From the NCBI GenBank assembly GCA_009827225.1, contig WUAI01000020.1:1-56186 (forward strand): a DNA stretch of 56,186 bases, given 5' to 3'. Position 1 is the stretch's first letter, and every line of letters begins with the position of its first letter. Below are positions 34,880 to 43,251 of the stretch, piece by piece. Made by a program: the position numbers and the translations under genes. The notes beneath the pieces are model-generated. The model was not told where the DNA came from and ran no database searches. It saw only the letters and a program-made list of their open reading frames with translations. This stretch comes from Flavobacteriaceae bacterium (GTDB taxonomy: Bacteria; Bacteroidota; Bacteroidia; Flavobacteriales; Flavobacteriaceae).

Positions 34880-35618
34880 ATAGACTCGGCTCCAGCAATT
34901 CCTTTAAAATTATATCACGGGTCTGATCCCTTAGCATCTTTTTATCCTCCAATTCAAGGATCCCTGTGGGTATGATGTCGTGAACTTTGACTCGCATTTT
35001 GCCAGGACCACCACTGAAAAACGTATACGAAAATCGCTTTTTATTGTCATGAAAGGTCATTGGTGCTATTGGGATCTTATGTTCAATGGCGAGCCGGAAG
35101 GCTCCGTCCTTAAAATCATCCAAAATCTCGTCTTCATCGTCCGGAACACCACCCTCAGGAAACATGCAAACACTCAATCCGCGTTTTAGCCTTTTCTGTG
35201 CTTCGATGAAGACATTATGGCGGCTCCTCTGATTACTTCGATCTACCAGGATACAGGTTCGCTTATAAAAGAACCCGAACAGCGGGATTTTCGCTAACTC
35301 CTTTTTTCCCACAAATACAAAGGGATTCTTCACCACATGAAGCATGAGCATGATATCCGTCATCGAGGTATGATTTGCTACGAACATATAGCTTTCTCCT
35401 TTCTTAAAACTTATGTCTCTTTTTACCTTAGGATAGAATCCCATTCCCATTAATATGAATTTTGCCCAGAATCGGGCCAATCTGAAAAAGAAAGGGTACC
35501 AGCTTTCCTTGGAAATACTAATGATAAGTATGGGAAACAGAATGATAATTGGTAGGGCTACCAAAAGGTAAAACCAAATGCGATAGAACAAATGAAATAT
35601 GTGCGAGAATATTTTCAT
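34878..35618 (-). CDS. 1-acyl-sn-glycerol-3-phosphate acyltransferase (PlsC-like)
   Basis: This enzyme acylates lysophosphatidate at the inner membrane for phospholipid synthesis. The N-terminus is hydrophobic (IWFYLLVALPIIILFPILI), followed by the PlsC domain with the HX4D catalytic motif NHTSMTDIM (H83, D88) and FPEGGVPD. The frame is open from 35678, but the ATG at 35618 begins MKIFSHIFHLFYRIWFY as in relatives, and a -7 element sits just before it. This gives 246 residues. It diverges from trpS. Confidence 0.9.
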   Translation of the reverse strand: MKIFSHIFHLFYRIWFYLLVALPIIILFPILIISISKESWYPFFFRLARFWAKFILMGMGFYPKVKRDISFKKGESYMFVANHTSMTDIMLMLHVVKNPFVFVGKKELAKIPLFGFFYKRTCILVDRSNQRSRHNVFIEAQKRLKRGLSVCMFPEGGVPDDEDEILDDFKDGAFRLAIEHKIPIAPMTFHDNKKRFSYTFFSGGPGKMRVKVHDIIPTGILELEDKKMLRDQTRDIILKELLEPSL

Positions 35619-35625
35619 CCCGATC

Positions 35626-35633
35626 CAAAAATA
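35626..35633 (-). promoter_or_regulatory. candidate -7 element for the acyltransferase gene
   Basis: On the minus strand TATTTTTG matches TAnnTTTG and lies seven bases before the preferred ATG at 35618, predicting a leader of only a few bases or none. This supports the shorter start. Confidence 0.35.
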
Positions 35634-35666
35634 AGGATTTGAAACCATCAAATGCACCAAAAAAAT

Positions 35667-35674
35667 TACCTTTG
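35667..35674 (+). promoter_or_regulatory. candidate -7 element for trpS
   Basis: TACCTTTG matches TAnnTTTG exactly, 15 bases before the preferred trpS ATG at 35690. A TTTG at 35638-35641 is about six bases too far upstream for the usual -33 spacing. Confidence 0.4.
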
Positions 35675-35689
35675 CCAAAAATTAGATTC

Positions 35690-36658
35690 ATGTCCCGTAT
35701 CCTTACCGGTATTCAAAGCACAGGAACTCCTCACCTTGGAAATTTATTGGGAGCTATCATCCCCGCCATCGAAATGGCCAATGATCCTGCGAACGATTCT
35801 TTTTTGTTTATTGCTGATATGCATTCGTTAACTCAGATCAAGGATGCCGAGGTACTTAGATCGAATACCTACAGTACGGCTGCCACTTGGTTGGCATTTG
35901 GCCTGGACATAGAGAAAACCGCATTTTACCGCCAAAGCGATATACCGCAGGTCACTGAATTGTCCTGGTATTTGAGTTGTTTCTTTCCATACCAGCGCCT
36001 CACCCTGGCACATTCATTCAAGGATAAGGCAGATCGGCTGGAAGATGTAAACGCAGGATTGTTTACCTATCCTATGCTAATGGCCGCCGATATCTTATTA
36101 TACGATGCGAATATTGTCCCCGTGGGAAAAGATCAACTACAACATTTGGAAATGACCCGTGATGTGGCTTCTCGTTTTCACGCAAAAATGGGAGAAACAT
36201 TTGTGCTCCCCGAAGCAAAGGTTCATGAAAACACTATGTTGATTCCAGGTACCGATGGTGCGAAGATGAGTAAGTCGAAGGACAATGTGATCGACATCTT
36301 CCTGCCGGATAAAAAACTTCGGAAACAGGTCATGGGGATACAAACAGACAGTACGCCGCTGGAAGAACCCAAAGATCCGGATACCTGCAATGTGTTTGCT
36401 CTGTATCAGTTGCTCGCAAATGCTGATCAAATAGTAGAAATGCGAGAGAACTATTTAAGAGGAGGCTACGGTTACGGGCATGCGAAACAAGCCTTATTTG
36501 AGTGTATCCTCGAGCGTTTTGGTGAGCAGCGAGATCGATACAATCACTATATGGCGAATCTGAACGAGATCGATGATGCCTTGAATTCCGGGGCTCAAAA
36601 AGCCAGTAAGGTAGCTAACGAAGTGCTCGATAGAGTTCGAGCCAAAGTAGGTTATTGA
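35690..36658 (+). CDS. trpS: tryptophanyl-tRNA synthetase
   Basis: This class I synthetase charges tRNA(Trp) in the cytoplasm. The HIGH-like motif is TPHLGN (residues 13-18) and the KMSKS loop is at 192-196 (DGAKMSKSKDNV). The domain pattern MSRILTGIQSTGTPHLGN fixes the start at 35690. A frame open from 35549 would add 47 residues that overlap the divergent acyltransferase gene and do not resemble the family. This yields 322 residues, the standard length. Its 3' end overlaps the convergent dprA by seven bases. Confidence 0.95.
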   Translation: MSRILTGIQSTGTPHLGNLLGAIIPAIEMANDPANDSFLFIADMHSLTQIKDAEVLRSNTYSTAATWLAFGLDIEKTAFYRQSDIPQVTELSWYLSCFFPYQRLTLAHSFKDKADRLEDVNAGLFTYPMLMAADILLYDANIVPVGKDQLQHLEMTRDVASRFHAKMGETFVLPEAKVHENTMLIPGTDGAKMSKSKDNVIDIFLPDKKLRKQVMGIQTDSTPLEEPKDPDTCNVFALYQLLANADQIVEMRENYLRGGYGYGHAKQALFECILERFGEQRDRYNHYMANLNEIDDALNSGAQKASKVANEVLDRVRAKVGY

Positions 36659-37758
36659 TTTATCTTAAAAAACTTCCCGGGTAGAGGAATGACCAAACCC
36701 TTGAGTTCCATGTCCAACAATAAAGCCGCGGTTCTAAATGTGGGCAACTCACACTTTATAGAGATTTCATCCAGGTGTTTACGAGATTCGTTCCCAATAC
36801 ATTTCACGATTCGATGTTCTTCTTCGGATAGGTTCTGGAACAAACTCAATTGCGCAGTTGTTTTGATCTTTTCCTGCTCCCAACCCAAATGATAAATAAG
36901 ATCTGAAGCCGAAGTGATCATTTGTGCCTGGTGAGATTTAATCAAGTGATTGCATCCCTTGCTCTGTACATCTGAACTCCGGCCCGGCACAGCAAACACA
37001 TCCCGATGATACGAATTTGCAATATCAGCTGTCACTAAACTTCCTCCCTTTTCGGCAGATTCTATCACTACGGTAGCTTCCGACATCCCCGCAATGATTC
37101 TGTTGCGCTTTAAAAAGTTCTTACGGTCGAATGGATCATCGCTCCAAAATTCGGTGATAAAACCTCCGAAATCTTCAATTAACGGCATATACCTCCTGTG
37201 TTTCTTCGGATAAATCGTATTAAAACCATGGGCAAGGCAACCTATGGTTTGAAGTCCATTCCTTTGTGCAGCTTTTTGCGCAGTAATATCGATTCCGTAG
37301 GCAAAGCCAGAAACTATGATCGGATTAACGGCTCGCAATTCATGAATCAGTCGTTCGCAAAACCGTACCCCATAGGAGGTGGCGTTTCTGGTTCCTACGA
37401 TGCTTAATACCCTTGAATTATTCAAGTTGATATTCCCCTTACTGAACAAAAGAATTGGGGCATCCAAACATTGCTTAAGTCTTTCAGGATAAGAAGGGCC
37501 CTTGAAGTGATGAACTTCCAGATTATGCTCTTGTATGAATTTGAGTTCCTGTTCTGCGAACGAAAGGACCTGTTTATCTTTCAGCCCTTTAATTCGCATA
37601 TTCCCCATGCCTTCAATTTTGAGCAAACTACGGGGATTCTCACTAAAAATCTGCTGGGCAGAACCTACTGCATTCAATAATTTCTTTGACAAGGTATCTC
37701 CTAATCCCGGCACGCGCTGTAAAGCCAGCATGTGAACTAATTCTTTTTGTGAAAGCAT
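36652..37758 (-). CDS. dprA: DNA-processing protein DprA
   Basis: DprA binds incoming single-stranded DNA during natural transformation and loads RecA. It has an N-terminal helix-hairpin-helix-like region (LALQRVPGLGDTLSKKLLNAVGS), the Rossmann-like DprA domain with ILSIVGTRNATSYGVRF and IVSGFAYGIDITAQKAAQ, the FAVPGRSSD stretch, and a C-terminal winged-helix (EEHRIVKCIGNESRKHLDEISIKC). The ATG at 37758 (368 residues) is preferred to the open frame at 37875, whose extra residues overlap the promoter of the divergent gene. Confidence 0.94.
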   Translation of the reverse strand: MLSQKELVHMLALQRVPGLGDTLSKKLLNAVGSAQQIFSENPRSLLKIEGMGNMRIKGLKDKQVLSFAEQELKFIQEHNLEVHHFKGPSYPERLKQCLDAPILLFSKGNINLNNSRVLSIVGTRNATSYGVRFCERLIHELRAVNPIIVSGFAYGIDITAQKAAQRNGLQTIGCLAHGFNTIYPKKHRRYMPLIEDFGGFITEFWSDDPFDRKNFLKRNRIIAGMSEATVVIESAEKGGSLVTADIANSYHRDVFAVPGRSSDVQSKGCNHLIKSHQAQMITSASDLIYHLGWEQEKIKTTAQLSLFQNLSEEEHRIVKCIGNESRKHLDEISIKCELPTFRTAALLLDMELKGLVIPLPGKFFKINQ

Positions 37759-37848
37759 AAAACAGGGCGGGAAGGAGACGCAAATTACAATTTTTTTAGT
37801 TGTTGATAAGTTCGTTCCGGTAGTGGTGGAAACTGCCAAAAAAAAAAT

Positions 37849-37856
37849 TAAGTTTG
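37849..37856 (+). promoter_or_regulatory. candidate -7 element for the HU-CCDC81/SPOR gene
   Basis: TAAGTTTG matches TAnnTTTG exactly and ends five bases before the preferred ATG at 37862, so the message may be leaderless. It supports this ATG over the upstream one at 37823. Confidence 0.4.
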
Positions 37857-37861
37857 TTTTA

Positions 37862-38791
37862 ATGCAACTCTCCACTTATATAAAGGATTTACTGTATCGT
37901 TACGAATGTGTCATCATTCCTGGCTTTGGTGCTTTCTTAACGCACAATCAGCCGGCCAGGATCGATTCGGAAACGGAAACTTTCTATCCACCGGGTAAGT
38001 CTGTGTCGTTTAACAGGCAATTACAAACCAATGATGGAATTTTGGCCAATTATGTAGCCTCTGTGGAATCCTGTCCTTATGAAGTGGCGCTTCAAAAAAT
38101 TCGGAATTTCGCCGGAGATTTATCACTTCGATTGAGTGAAGGACAAACAGTGAGTTTAAAGAATATTGGCGATTTCAACTTAAACCGGGAAAATTCTGTT
38201 CAGTTTATTCCCTCCAATAAAGAAAATTTCAGTCGTACTTCTTTCGGATTGGCAGCATTCATTTCTCCTGAAATTGAACGTGTCCCAGAAATAGTTTCGG
38301 AAGAAAAAACTTTGCGCCCAATTTCCGAAGTGAAAAGAAGCTCTTCCATCCCTATCTTGCGCTATGCTGCGATTGGGCTTATCGCGATAACTTTAGGGGG
38401 ATTTAGCGGGCTGAAGATCTATGAAGGGGAGGTAGAAAAGTTCAATTTTGCAGAAAAACAGAAGGCAGATCTCTTAATTGAGAACGAAATTCAAGAAGCC
38501 ACTTTCGTGATTGAAAATCCGCTACCAGCTTTGGACTTCACCATCCCGAAACAAACCGGTAAGTACCACATTGTTGCAGGAGCATTCAGGATTGAAAGCA
38601 ATGCCCATAAGAAAATCGATCAGTTGGCGCAAAAAGGATTTAACGCCCAGCTAATCGGAATGAACAAATACGGTCTGCATCAGGTGGTTTACAATTCTTA
38701 CGCCGATCGTTTGGAAGCCTTAAGAAACCTGCGTACCATTAAGCGTACTGAAAACAAAGATGCCTGGCTGTTGGTACAGGATCTAAAGTAG
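37862..38791 (+). CDS. HU-CCDC81 and SPOR domain protein
   Basis: This 309-residue membrane protein has two N-terminal HU-like CCDC81 domains (about 1-60, with MQLSTYIKDLLYRYECVIIPGFGAFLTH, and about 60-130, with VALQKIRNFAGDLSLRLSEGQTVSLKNIGDFNL). A single membrane helix follows (about 160-180, YAAIGLIAITLGGFSGLKIYE). A C-terminal SPOR domain (GKYHIVAGAFRIESNAHKKIDQL) ends the protein. SPOR binds denuded peptidoglycan at division sites, and the HU-like domains face the cytoplasm. It may link a cytoplasmic DNA- or protein-binding element to the septal wall. The upstream ATG at 37823 gives 13 additional residues unlike the family. Confidence 0.85.
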   Translation: MQLSTYIKDLLYRYECVIIPGFGAFLTHNQPARIDSETETFYPPGKSVSFNRQLQTNDGILANYVASVESCPYEVALQKIRNFAGDLSLRLSEGQTVSLKNIGDFNLNRENSVQFIPSNKENFSRTSFGLAAFISPEIERVPEIVSEEKTLRPISEVKRSSSIPILRYAAIGLIAITLGGFSGLKIYEGEVEKFNFAEKQKADLLIENEIQEATFVIENPLPALDFTIPKQTGKYHIVAGAFRIESNAHKKIDQLAQKGFNAQLIGMNKYGLHQVVYNSYADRLEALRNLRTIKRTENKDAWLLVQDLK

Positions 38792-38820
38792 AAATCCACT
38801 TGTTATACTAATCATAAAGC

Positions 38821-38856
38821 GTTACTAAGGCAACTTGGTAATTAGTAACTTTGCCT
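38821..38856. promoter_or_regulatory. overlapping dyads and -7 element upstream of the thioesterase gene
   Basis: GTTACTAA (38821-38828) is the inverted copy of TTAGTAAC (38842-38849), and AGGCAA (38828-38833) is the inverted copy of TTGCCT (38851-38856). The two pairs interleave, so only one stem can form at a time. A perfect -7 element TAACTTTG (38846-38853) lies inside, 15 bases before the ATG at 38868. Confidence 0.4.
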
Positions 38857-38867
38857 AAAATTTCTAT

Positions 38868-39380
38868 ATGAAGGCTAAAACCCCTACGGAATCCCGTACT
38901 GTAATCACAGATCTTGTATTGCCCAGTGAAACCAATCCTATCGGCAATATGTTTGGTGGAGAATTACTCGCCCGAATGGACAGAGCAGCCAGTATTGCCG
39001 CCCGTCGTCATAGCAGGCGTATCGTGGTGACGGCATCGGTTAATCACGTGGCGTTCAATAAGATGATCCCGTTAGGAAGTGTTGTTACTGTGGAATCTAA
39101 CGTATCCCGTGCGTTTAACAGTTCAATGGAAATATACCTGGATGTATGGATCGAAGACAGGGAAAGCGGAATGCGTTCAAAAGCAAATGAAGCCATCTAT
39201 ACCTTCGTGGCGGTCAATGAAATGGGTGCACCGGTTCCCGTTCCACCTTTAGAGCCCGAAACCGAACTCGAGAAAGAACGCTATGAAGGGGCCCTTCGCA
39301 GAAGGCAATTGAGTCTCGTTCTTGCCGGGAAGATGGAGCCTCAAAAGGCCACCGAACTAAAAGCTTTGTTCCTCGATTAA
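38868..39380 (+). CDS. acyl-CoA thioesterase, hotdog fold
   Basis: This 170-residue protein cleaves acyl-CoA to free acid and CoA in the cytoplasm. The hotdog signature is NPIGNMFGGELLARMDRAASIAARRHSRR, with the helix and the catalytic Asp region, followed by VNHVAFNKMIPLGSVVTVESNVSRAFNSSMEIYLDVW. It resembles the YciA/BACH group. Substrate length preference cannot be read from sequence. It stands alone between two longer genes, with a weak hairpin after it. Confidence 0.93.
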   Translation: MKAKTPTESRTVITDLVLPSETNPIGNMFGGELLARMDRAASIAARRHSRRIVVTASVNHVAFNKMIPLGSVVTVESNVSRAFNSSMEIYLDVWIEDRESGMRSKANEAIYTFVAVNEMGAPVPVPPLEPETELEKERYEGALRRRQLSLVLAGKMEPQKATELKALFLD

Positions 39381-39412
39381 GGGACTTTAGGCATTATTTT
39401 TCACTGTAATGT

Positions 39413-39429
39413 CCTAGTAAATAACTAGG
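39413..39429 (+). terminator. weak hairpin after the thioesterase gene
   Basis: CCTAGT and ACTAGG pair across a five-base loop, 33 bases after the stop codon. No T-tract follows, so its role as a terminator is uncertain. Confidence 0.25.
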
Positions 39430-39482
39430 CGTTAACCCTGTTAAAATGGTGCTTGTAGCAAGGAATTCTACTCTCAATTAGA

Positions 39483-39490
39483 TATATTTG
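39483..39490 (+). promoter_or_regulatory. candidate -7 element for the S8 protease gene
   Basis: TATATTTG matches TAnnTTTG exactly, 58 bases before the ATG at 39549. No -33 TTTG was found at the usual spacing. Confidence 0.4.
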
Positions 39491-39548
39491 GTACTCTTAA
39501 AAAAATTCGGACGATAATGTCCATTAAAAACCGACTAAAAAAGTTACC

Positions 39549-42500
39549 ATGAAAACATTTTTTGATTCTTCGCTTCGAAAAACTTCGGTGCTCTTTACTA
39601 TAGTGTTAGGTTTAGTATTTACTGCTGCCTATGCACAAAACAATGTGATCCAGTTTCAGGATGAAACGATTGAAATTGAGGAAAACATTCAAACATTCCA
39701 ATGGGAGCAAATGCCGGAACACTCGCGACTTGGTGCTGGATATATTGGTTGGGTTCAATTTCACGATACCCCAAACCAGGATGTTCAGGATGCCTTCAAG
39801 GCTAATAACCTTCAATTGATAGAATATATTCCTCATCAAACTTACTTATTCTACTTTCCAGCCAACACTTCTGTGAGTTATCTCGCGCAAAGTGGTGTTC
39901 GTGCCATCATTCCGGTGGAGGGAAGATTTAAACTTTCCGAAAAACTAAAAAACGGAGATATCGATTCTTATGCATTGAGTGGAAGCAATATCAAAGTGAC
40001 ACTGCAATTTCACGATTTCATCGACCCAAACTATGTGATTAGTGCCTTGGCTGAAAAACAGATTTCAGTGATTGAGCAATACAAAGGATCCAACAACATC
40101 GATTTGTTGATCCCCGATAACTGTCTGGAGGAATTATCCAACTTACCTTATGTAAAGTGGGTTGAGTTAATCGTGGCCCCAAGTGTCAAAGACGATACGC
40201 AAGGGAAAACCATACACCGGTCTGCTGGTTTAGATACACAGACCTCCGGAGGAAGAAACTATACAGGAACAGGGATTGGTGTGATGGTAAGAGACGATGG
40301 TGTGGTAGGACCTCATATCGATTTCCAGGGAAGAATAGACAACAGTGGGGCCTCCGGTTCAGGACCTTCACACGGTGATGGTGTGGCAGGGATTATGGCC
40401 GGTGCAGGAAATCTAAATCCAAATATGCGCGGAATGGCCGCGGGGAGTAATCTTTTTGTTGTTAATTACGTTCCGAACTTCCTGGATACGCCTACAGTTG
40501 ATGGTATCACAAGTGGAGATGTTCAAATTACGAATTCTTCCTACAGTAACGGTTGTAATGCCGGTTACACTACGATCACTCAAACCGTCGATCAGCAAAC
40601 AAGAGATTTACCTTCTACCTTGCATGTTTTCTCGGCGGGGAATTCAAACAATAATAACTGTGGCTACGGTGCCGGAACACAATGGGGTAACATTACCGGA
40701 GGACACAAACAAGGTAAGAATGTAATCGCTACTGCGAATGTATTTTTTAACGGTGGACTTGTAAATTCGAGTAGTCGCGGACCGGCTCATGATGGTAGAA
40801 TTAAACCAGATATCACGGCTCATGGCCAGGAACAAATGTCGACAGATGAAAACAATGAATACATGAGCTTTGGTGGTACTTCAGGTGCTGCTCCAGGTAT
40901 TGCAGGTGTGGCAGCACAGCTGTACGAACTTTATGGAGATTTTAATGGTGGAGCTTTACCAGAGTCTGCATTGATAAAAGCGGCCATGCTGAATACTGCA
41001 AATGATTATGGAAATGTGGGACCTGACTTCAAATTTGGATGGGGAATCGTAAACGGTCTTCGTGCCGGATTGCTTATCGAAGACGGGCGGTATCTTTCAT
41101 CCACTATTTCAAATGGTGGAACGAATAACCACTCGATAGTGGTACCTGCAGGTACTAAGCAAGTGCGAATAATGGCATACTGGAGTGATGCTGCTGCTGC
41201 GCCAAATGCAAGCCCTGCTTTGGTAAATGACTTGGATATGGTAGTTACCGATCCATCCAATAACGACTACTTGCCATGGATTTTGGATCATACACCAGAT
41301 CCTACAGCTCTTGACACTCCTGCGACAACTGGACCAGATCATATGAATAACATGGAACAAGTGTTAATCAACGATCCTGCGGCAGGAACCTATGATGTTG
41401 AGATCTCAGGATTCAACGTGCCTGTTGGTCCTCAATCGTACTATATTGTTTACGAAATTATAACGGACAATCTTACATTGACTTATCCGAATGATGGAGA
41501 GCACTTTACTCCCGGAACACAGGAAAATCTTCATTGGGATGCCATCAATACTACCGATGATTTTGTTTTGGAATATTCTTCCGATAATGGCTCCAGCTGG
41601 AACAGTATCACCACGGTAAGCAGTGACGACACCAACTATCTTTGGACCGTTCCTGCTGCGATCTCGGGACAAGCATTGGTTCGAATCACTAGTGGATCTT
41701 TCCAGGATGAAAGTGACGATGTGTTCTCAATTGCCAGATCGGTAGGCGCTATTACTGTTGAAGAGGTGTGTACCGATGAAGCCACATTCTCGTGGCCAGC
41801 CGTAACAGATGCGAATAGCTATGATTTTTATTTACTGGGAGCACAGTTCATGGAGGTAGTAGGAACATCAAGTACCAATTCTATCACTGTACCTATTCCA
41901 GGTCCAGATGAAGACCTATGGTACGCGGCCGTTGCTAAGAACACCACGCTGGGATGGGAAAGCGAGCGTAATATCGCCGAATTGTACAACGGAGGGCTTT
42001 TCAACTGTAACCTTGCCGACAACTTAAACCTTGTATCTATCAACAATACAGGTGGAGACTTTACCGGCGCGTGTGGTGCTGGAGATGGTATCGTGGAAAT
42101 TACCGTTCGAAACAACGGGTTGAATCCACAAACCGATTTCATGTTGTCGTATGAGTTATCCGGAGAGCCTGCAGTACAAGAAATGTACAATGGGACTTTG
42201 AATCCTGATGAGCAAATCGACTTTGAATTCACCACTCCTTTGGTGATTGCAAATAATGGAAGTTATACCCTTACTGCAACCATCGAGTTAGTGGACGACT
42301 ACGCAACGGATAATGTAAAAACTTTGGACTTCAACGCTCAGATCGAGGCTACTGCTACACCATTTCAAGAGCCTTTTGATGCGAATGGTTTCCCTCCCAA
42401 TGTGAATTGGGCCATTGTAAATCCGGACGACAACTTTACATGGGAGCAAAAAGCACCCATAGGAACAGGCGGCGTAGCTACTTTGACAGGATGGGTTGAC

Positions 42501-43157
42501 AATTATAGTTATAACGCTCCCGGCGAGGAGGATTGGCTGGTAACCGAGATTTTCGATATGGCTGGACTTGATGATGCTGTATTGCAGTTTGATCTTGCAA
42601 AAGCACAGTACTCGTCTACTCTGTTCGATGCCTTACGTGTGGATATTTCTACGGATTGTGGAGCGACCTACACTTCTATTTACTTTAAAGATGACCTTGA
42701 TCTTTCTACCATTCCAAATTATAGTACCGTGAATGACTGGGAACCTTCTGGTCCGGATGACTGGAGAATTGAGGAGATCGATATAGATGCCTATACAGGT
42801 GGTAGCGCCATTATCCGTTTTGTAAATATCAACGGATACGGAAACAGTACCTTTATCGATAACATCAATATCAATGGAGCGATATTGAATATTACTGACC
42901 TTGGATTTGATGCGATCTCAGTTTCGCCAAACCCGGCCGACGAAGTGTTGAACATCAACCTAGGTAGTATTTCTTCGGAAAGTATTCGAACGGTAATCAC
43001 AAATAATTTGGGGCAAACAATTGCTGTATATGAAGATTCAATTTTTAACAATGGTACTCAAGCTACCATTGATGTATCTCAGCTTTCAACCGGATTGTAT
43101 TTTGTGACCTTTGACAATAATAATCAATCCACTACAAAGAAGCTCGTAGTGAGATAA
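39549..43157 (+). CDS. secreted S8 (subtilisin-like) serine protease with T9SS sorting domain
   Basis: This 1202-residue exoprotease has a signal peptide (about 1-29, ending AAYAQ) and an N-terminal propeptide-like region (30-215). The S8 domain has catalytic D249 or D250 (VMVRDDGVVG), H275 (PSHGDGVAG), oxyanion N365 (FSAGNSN) and S445 (FGGTSGAAPG). After about residue 510 come a P/Homo B-like beta-sandwich (TKQVRIMAYWSDAAA), a Ser-Thr-rich Ig-like segment (LTYPNDGEHFTPG), CARDB-like and jelly-roll-like modules, and a C-terminal T9SS type A sorting domain (ISVSPNPADEVLNINLG to the end). It should be exported by the type IX system and feed peptides to the cell. Confidence 0.93.
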   Translation: MKTFFDSSLRKTSVLFTIVLGLVFTAAYAQNNVIQFQDETIEIEENIQTFQWEQMPEHSRLGAGYIGWVQFHDTPNQDVQDAFKANNLQLIEYIPHQTYLFYFPANTSVSYLAQSGVRAIIPVEGRFKLSEKLKNGDIDSYALSGSNIKVTLQFHDFIDPNYVISALAEKQISVIEQYKGSNNIDLLIPDNCLEELSNLPYVKWVELIVAPSVKDDTQGKTIHRSAGLDTQTSGGRNYTGTGIGVMVRDDGVVGPHIDFQGRIDNSGASGSGPSHGDGVAGIMAGAGNLNPNMRGMAAGSNLFVVNYVPNFLDTPTVDGITSGDVQITNSSYSNGCNAGYTTITQTVDQQTRDLPSTLHVFSAGNSNNNNCGYGAGTQWGNITGGHKQGKNVIATANVFFNGGLVNSSSRGPAHDGRIKPDITAHGQEQMSTDENNEYMSFGGTSGAAPGIAGVAAQLYELYGDFNGGALPESALIKAAMLNTANDYGNVGPDFKFGWGIVNGLRAGLLIEDGRYLSSTISNGGTNNHSIVVPAGTKQVRIMAYWSDAAAAPNASPALVNDLDMVVTDPSNNDYLPWILDHTPDPTALDTPATTGPDHMNNMEQVLINDPAAGTYDVEISGFNVPVGPQSYYIVYEIITDNLTLTYPNDGEHFTPGTQENLHWDAINTTDDFVLEYSSDNGSSWNSITTVSSDDTNYLWTVPAAISGQALVRITSGSFQDESDDVFSIARSVGAITVEEVCTDEATFSWPAVTDANSYDFYLLGAQFMEVVGTSSTNSITVPIPGPDEDLWYAAVAKNTTLGWESERNIAELYNGGLFNCNLADNLNLVSINNTGGDFTGACGAGDGIVEITVRNNGLNPQTDFMLSYELSGEPAVQEMYNGTLNPDEQIDFEFTTPLVIANNGSYTLTATIELVDDYATDNVKTLDFNAQIEATATPFQEPFDANGFPPNVNWAIVNPDDNFTWEQKAPIGTGGVATLTGWVDNYSYNAPGEEDWLVTEIFDMAGLDDAVLQFDLAKAQYSSTLFDALRVDISTDCGATYTSIYFKDDLDLSTIPNYSTVNDWEPSGPDDWRIEEIDIDAYTGGSAIIRFVNINGYGNSTFIDNININGAILNITDLGFDAISVSPNPADEVLNINLGSISSESIRTVITNNLGQTIAVYEDSIFNNGTQATIDVSQLSTGLYFVTFDNNNQSTTKKLVVR

Positions 43158-43181
43158 ATTTTAATAATCTAACATTTGAAA

Positions 43182-43216
43182 AAAGCTATCCATTCCAAAT
43201 GGATGGCTTTTTTTTT
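43182..43216 (+). terminator. strong intrinsic terminator of the S8 protease gene
   Basis: AAAGCTATCCATT pairs with AATGGATGGCTTT over about 13 bases (one G-T pair) with a CCA loop and a run of nine T. It lies 25 bases after the stop codon. Confidence 0.92.
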
Positions 43217-43221
43217 ATGAA

Positions 43222-43229
43222 TATCTTTG
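43222..43229 (+). promoter_or_regulatory. candidate -7 element for the MBL/rhodanese gene
   Basis: TATCTTTG matches TAnnTTTG exactly, 22 bases before the ATG at 43252 and just after the upstream terminator. Confidence 0.4.
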
Positions 43230-43251
43230 TACCCACTCAAATATCAAATCG

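Noticed and set aside
35549-35689. N-terminal extension of trpS
   Set aside because: It overlaps the divergent acyltransferase gene and its promoter and does not resemble TrpS N-termini.
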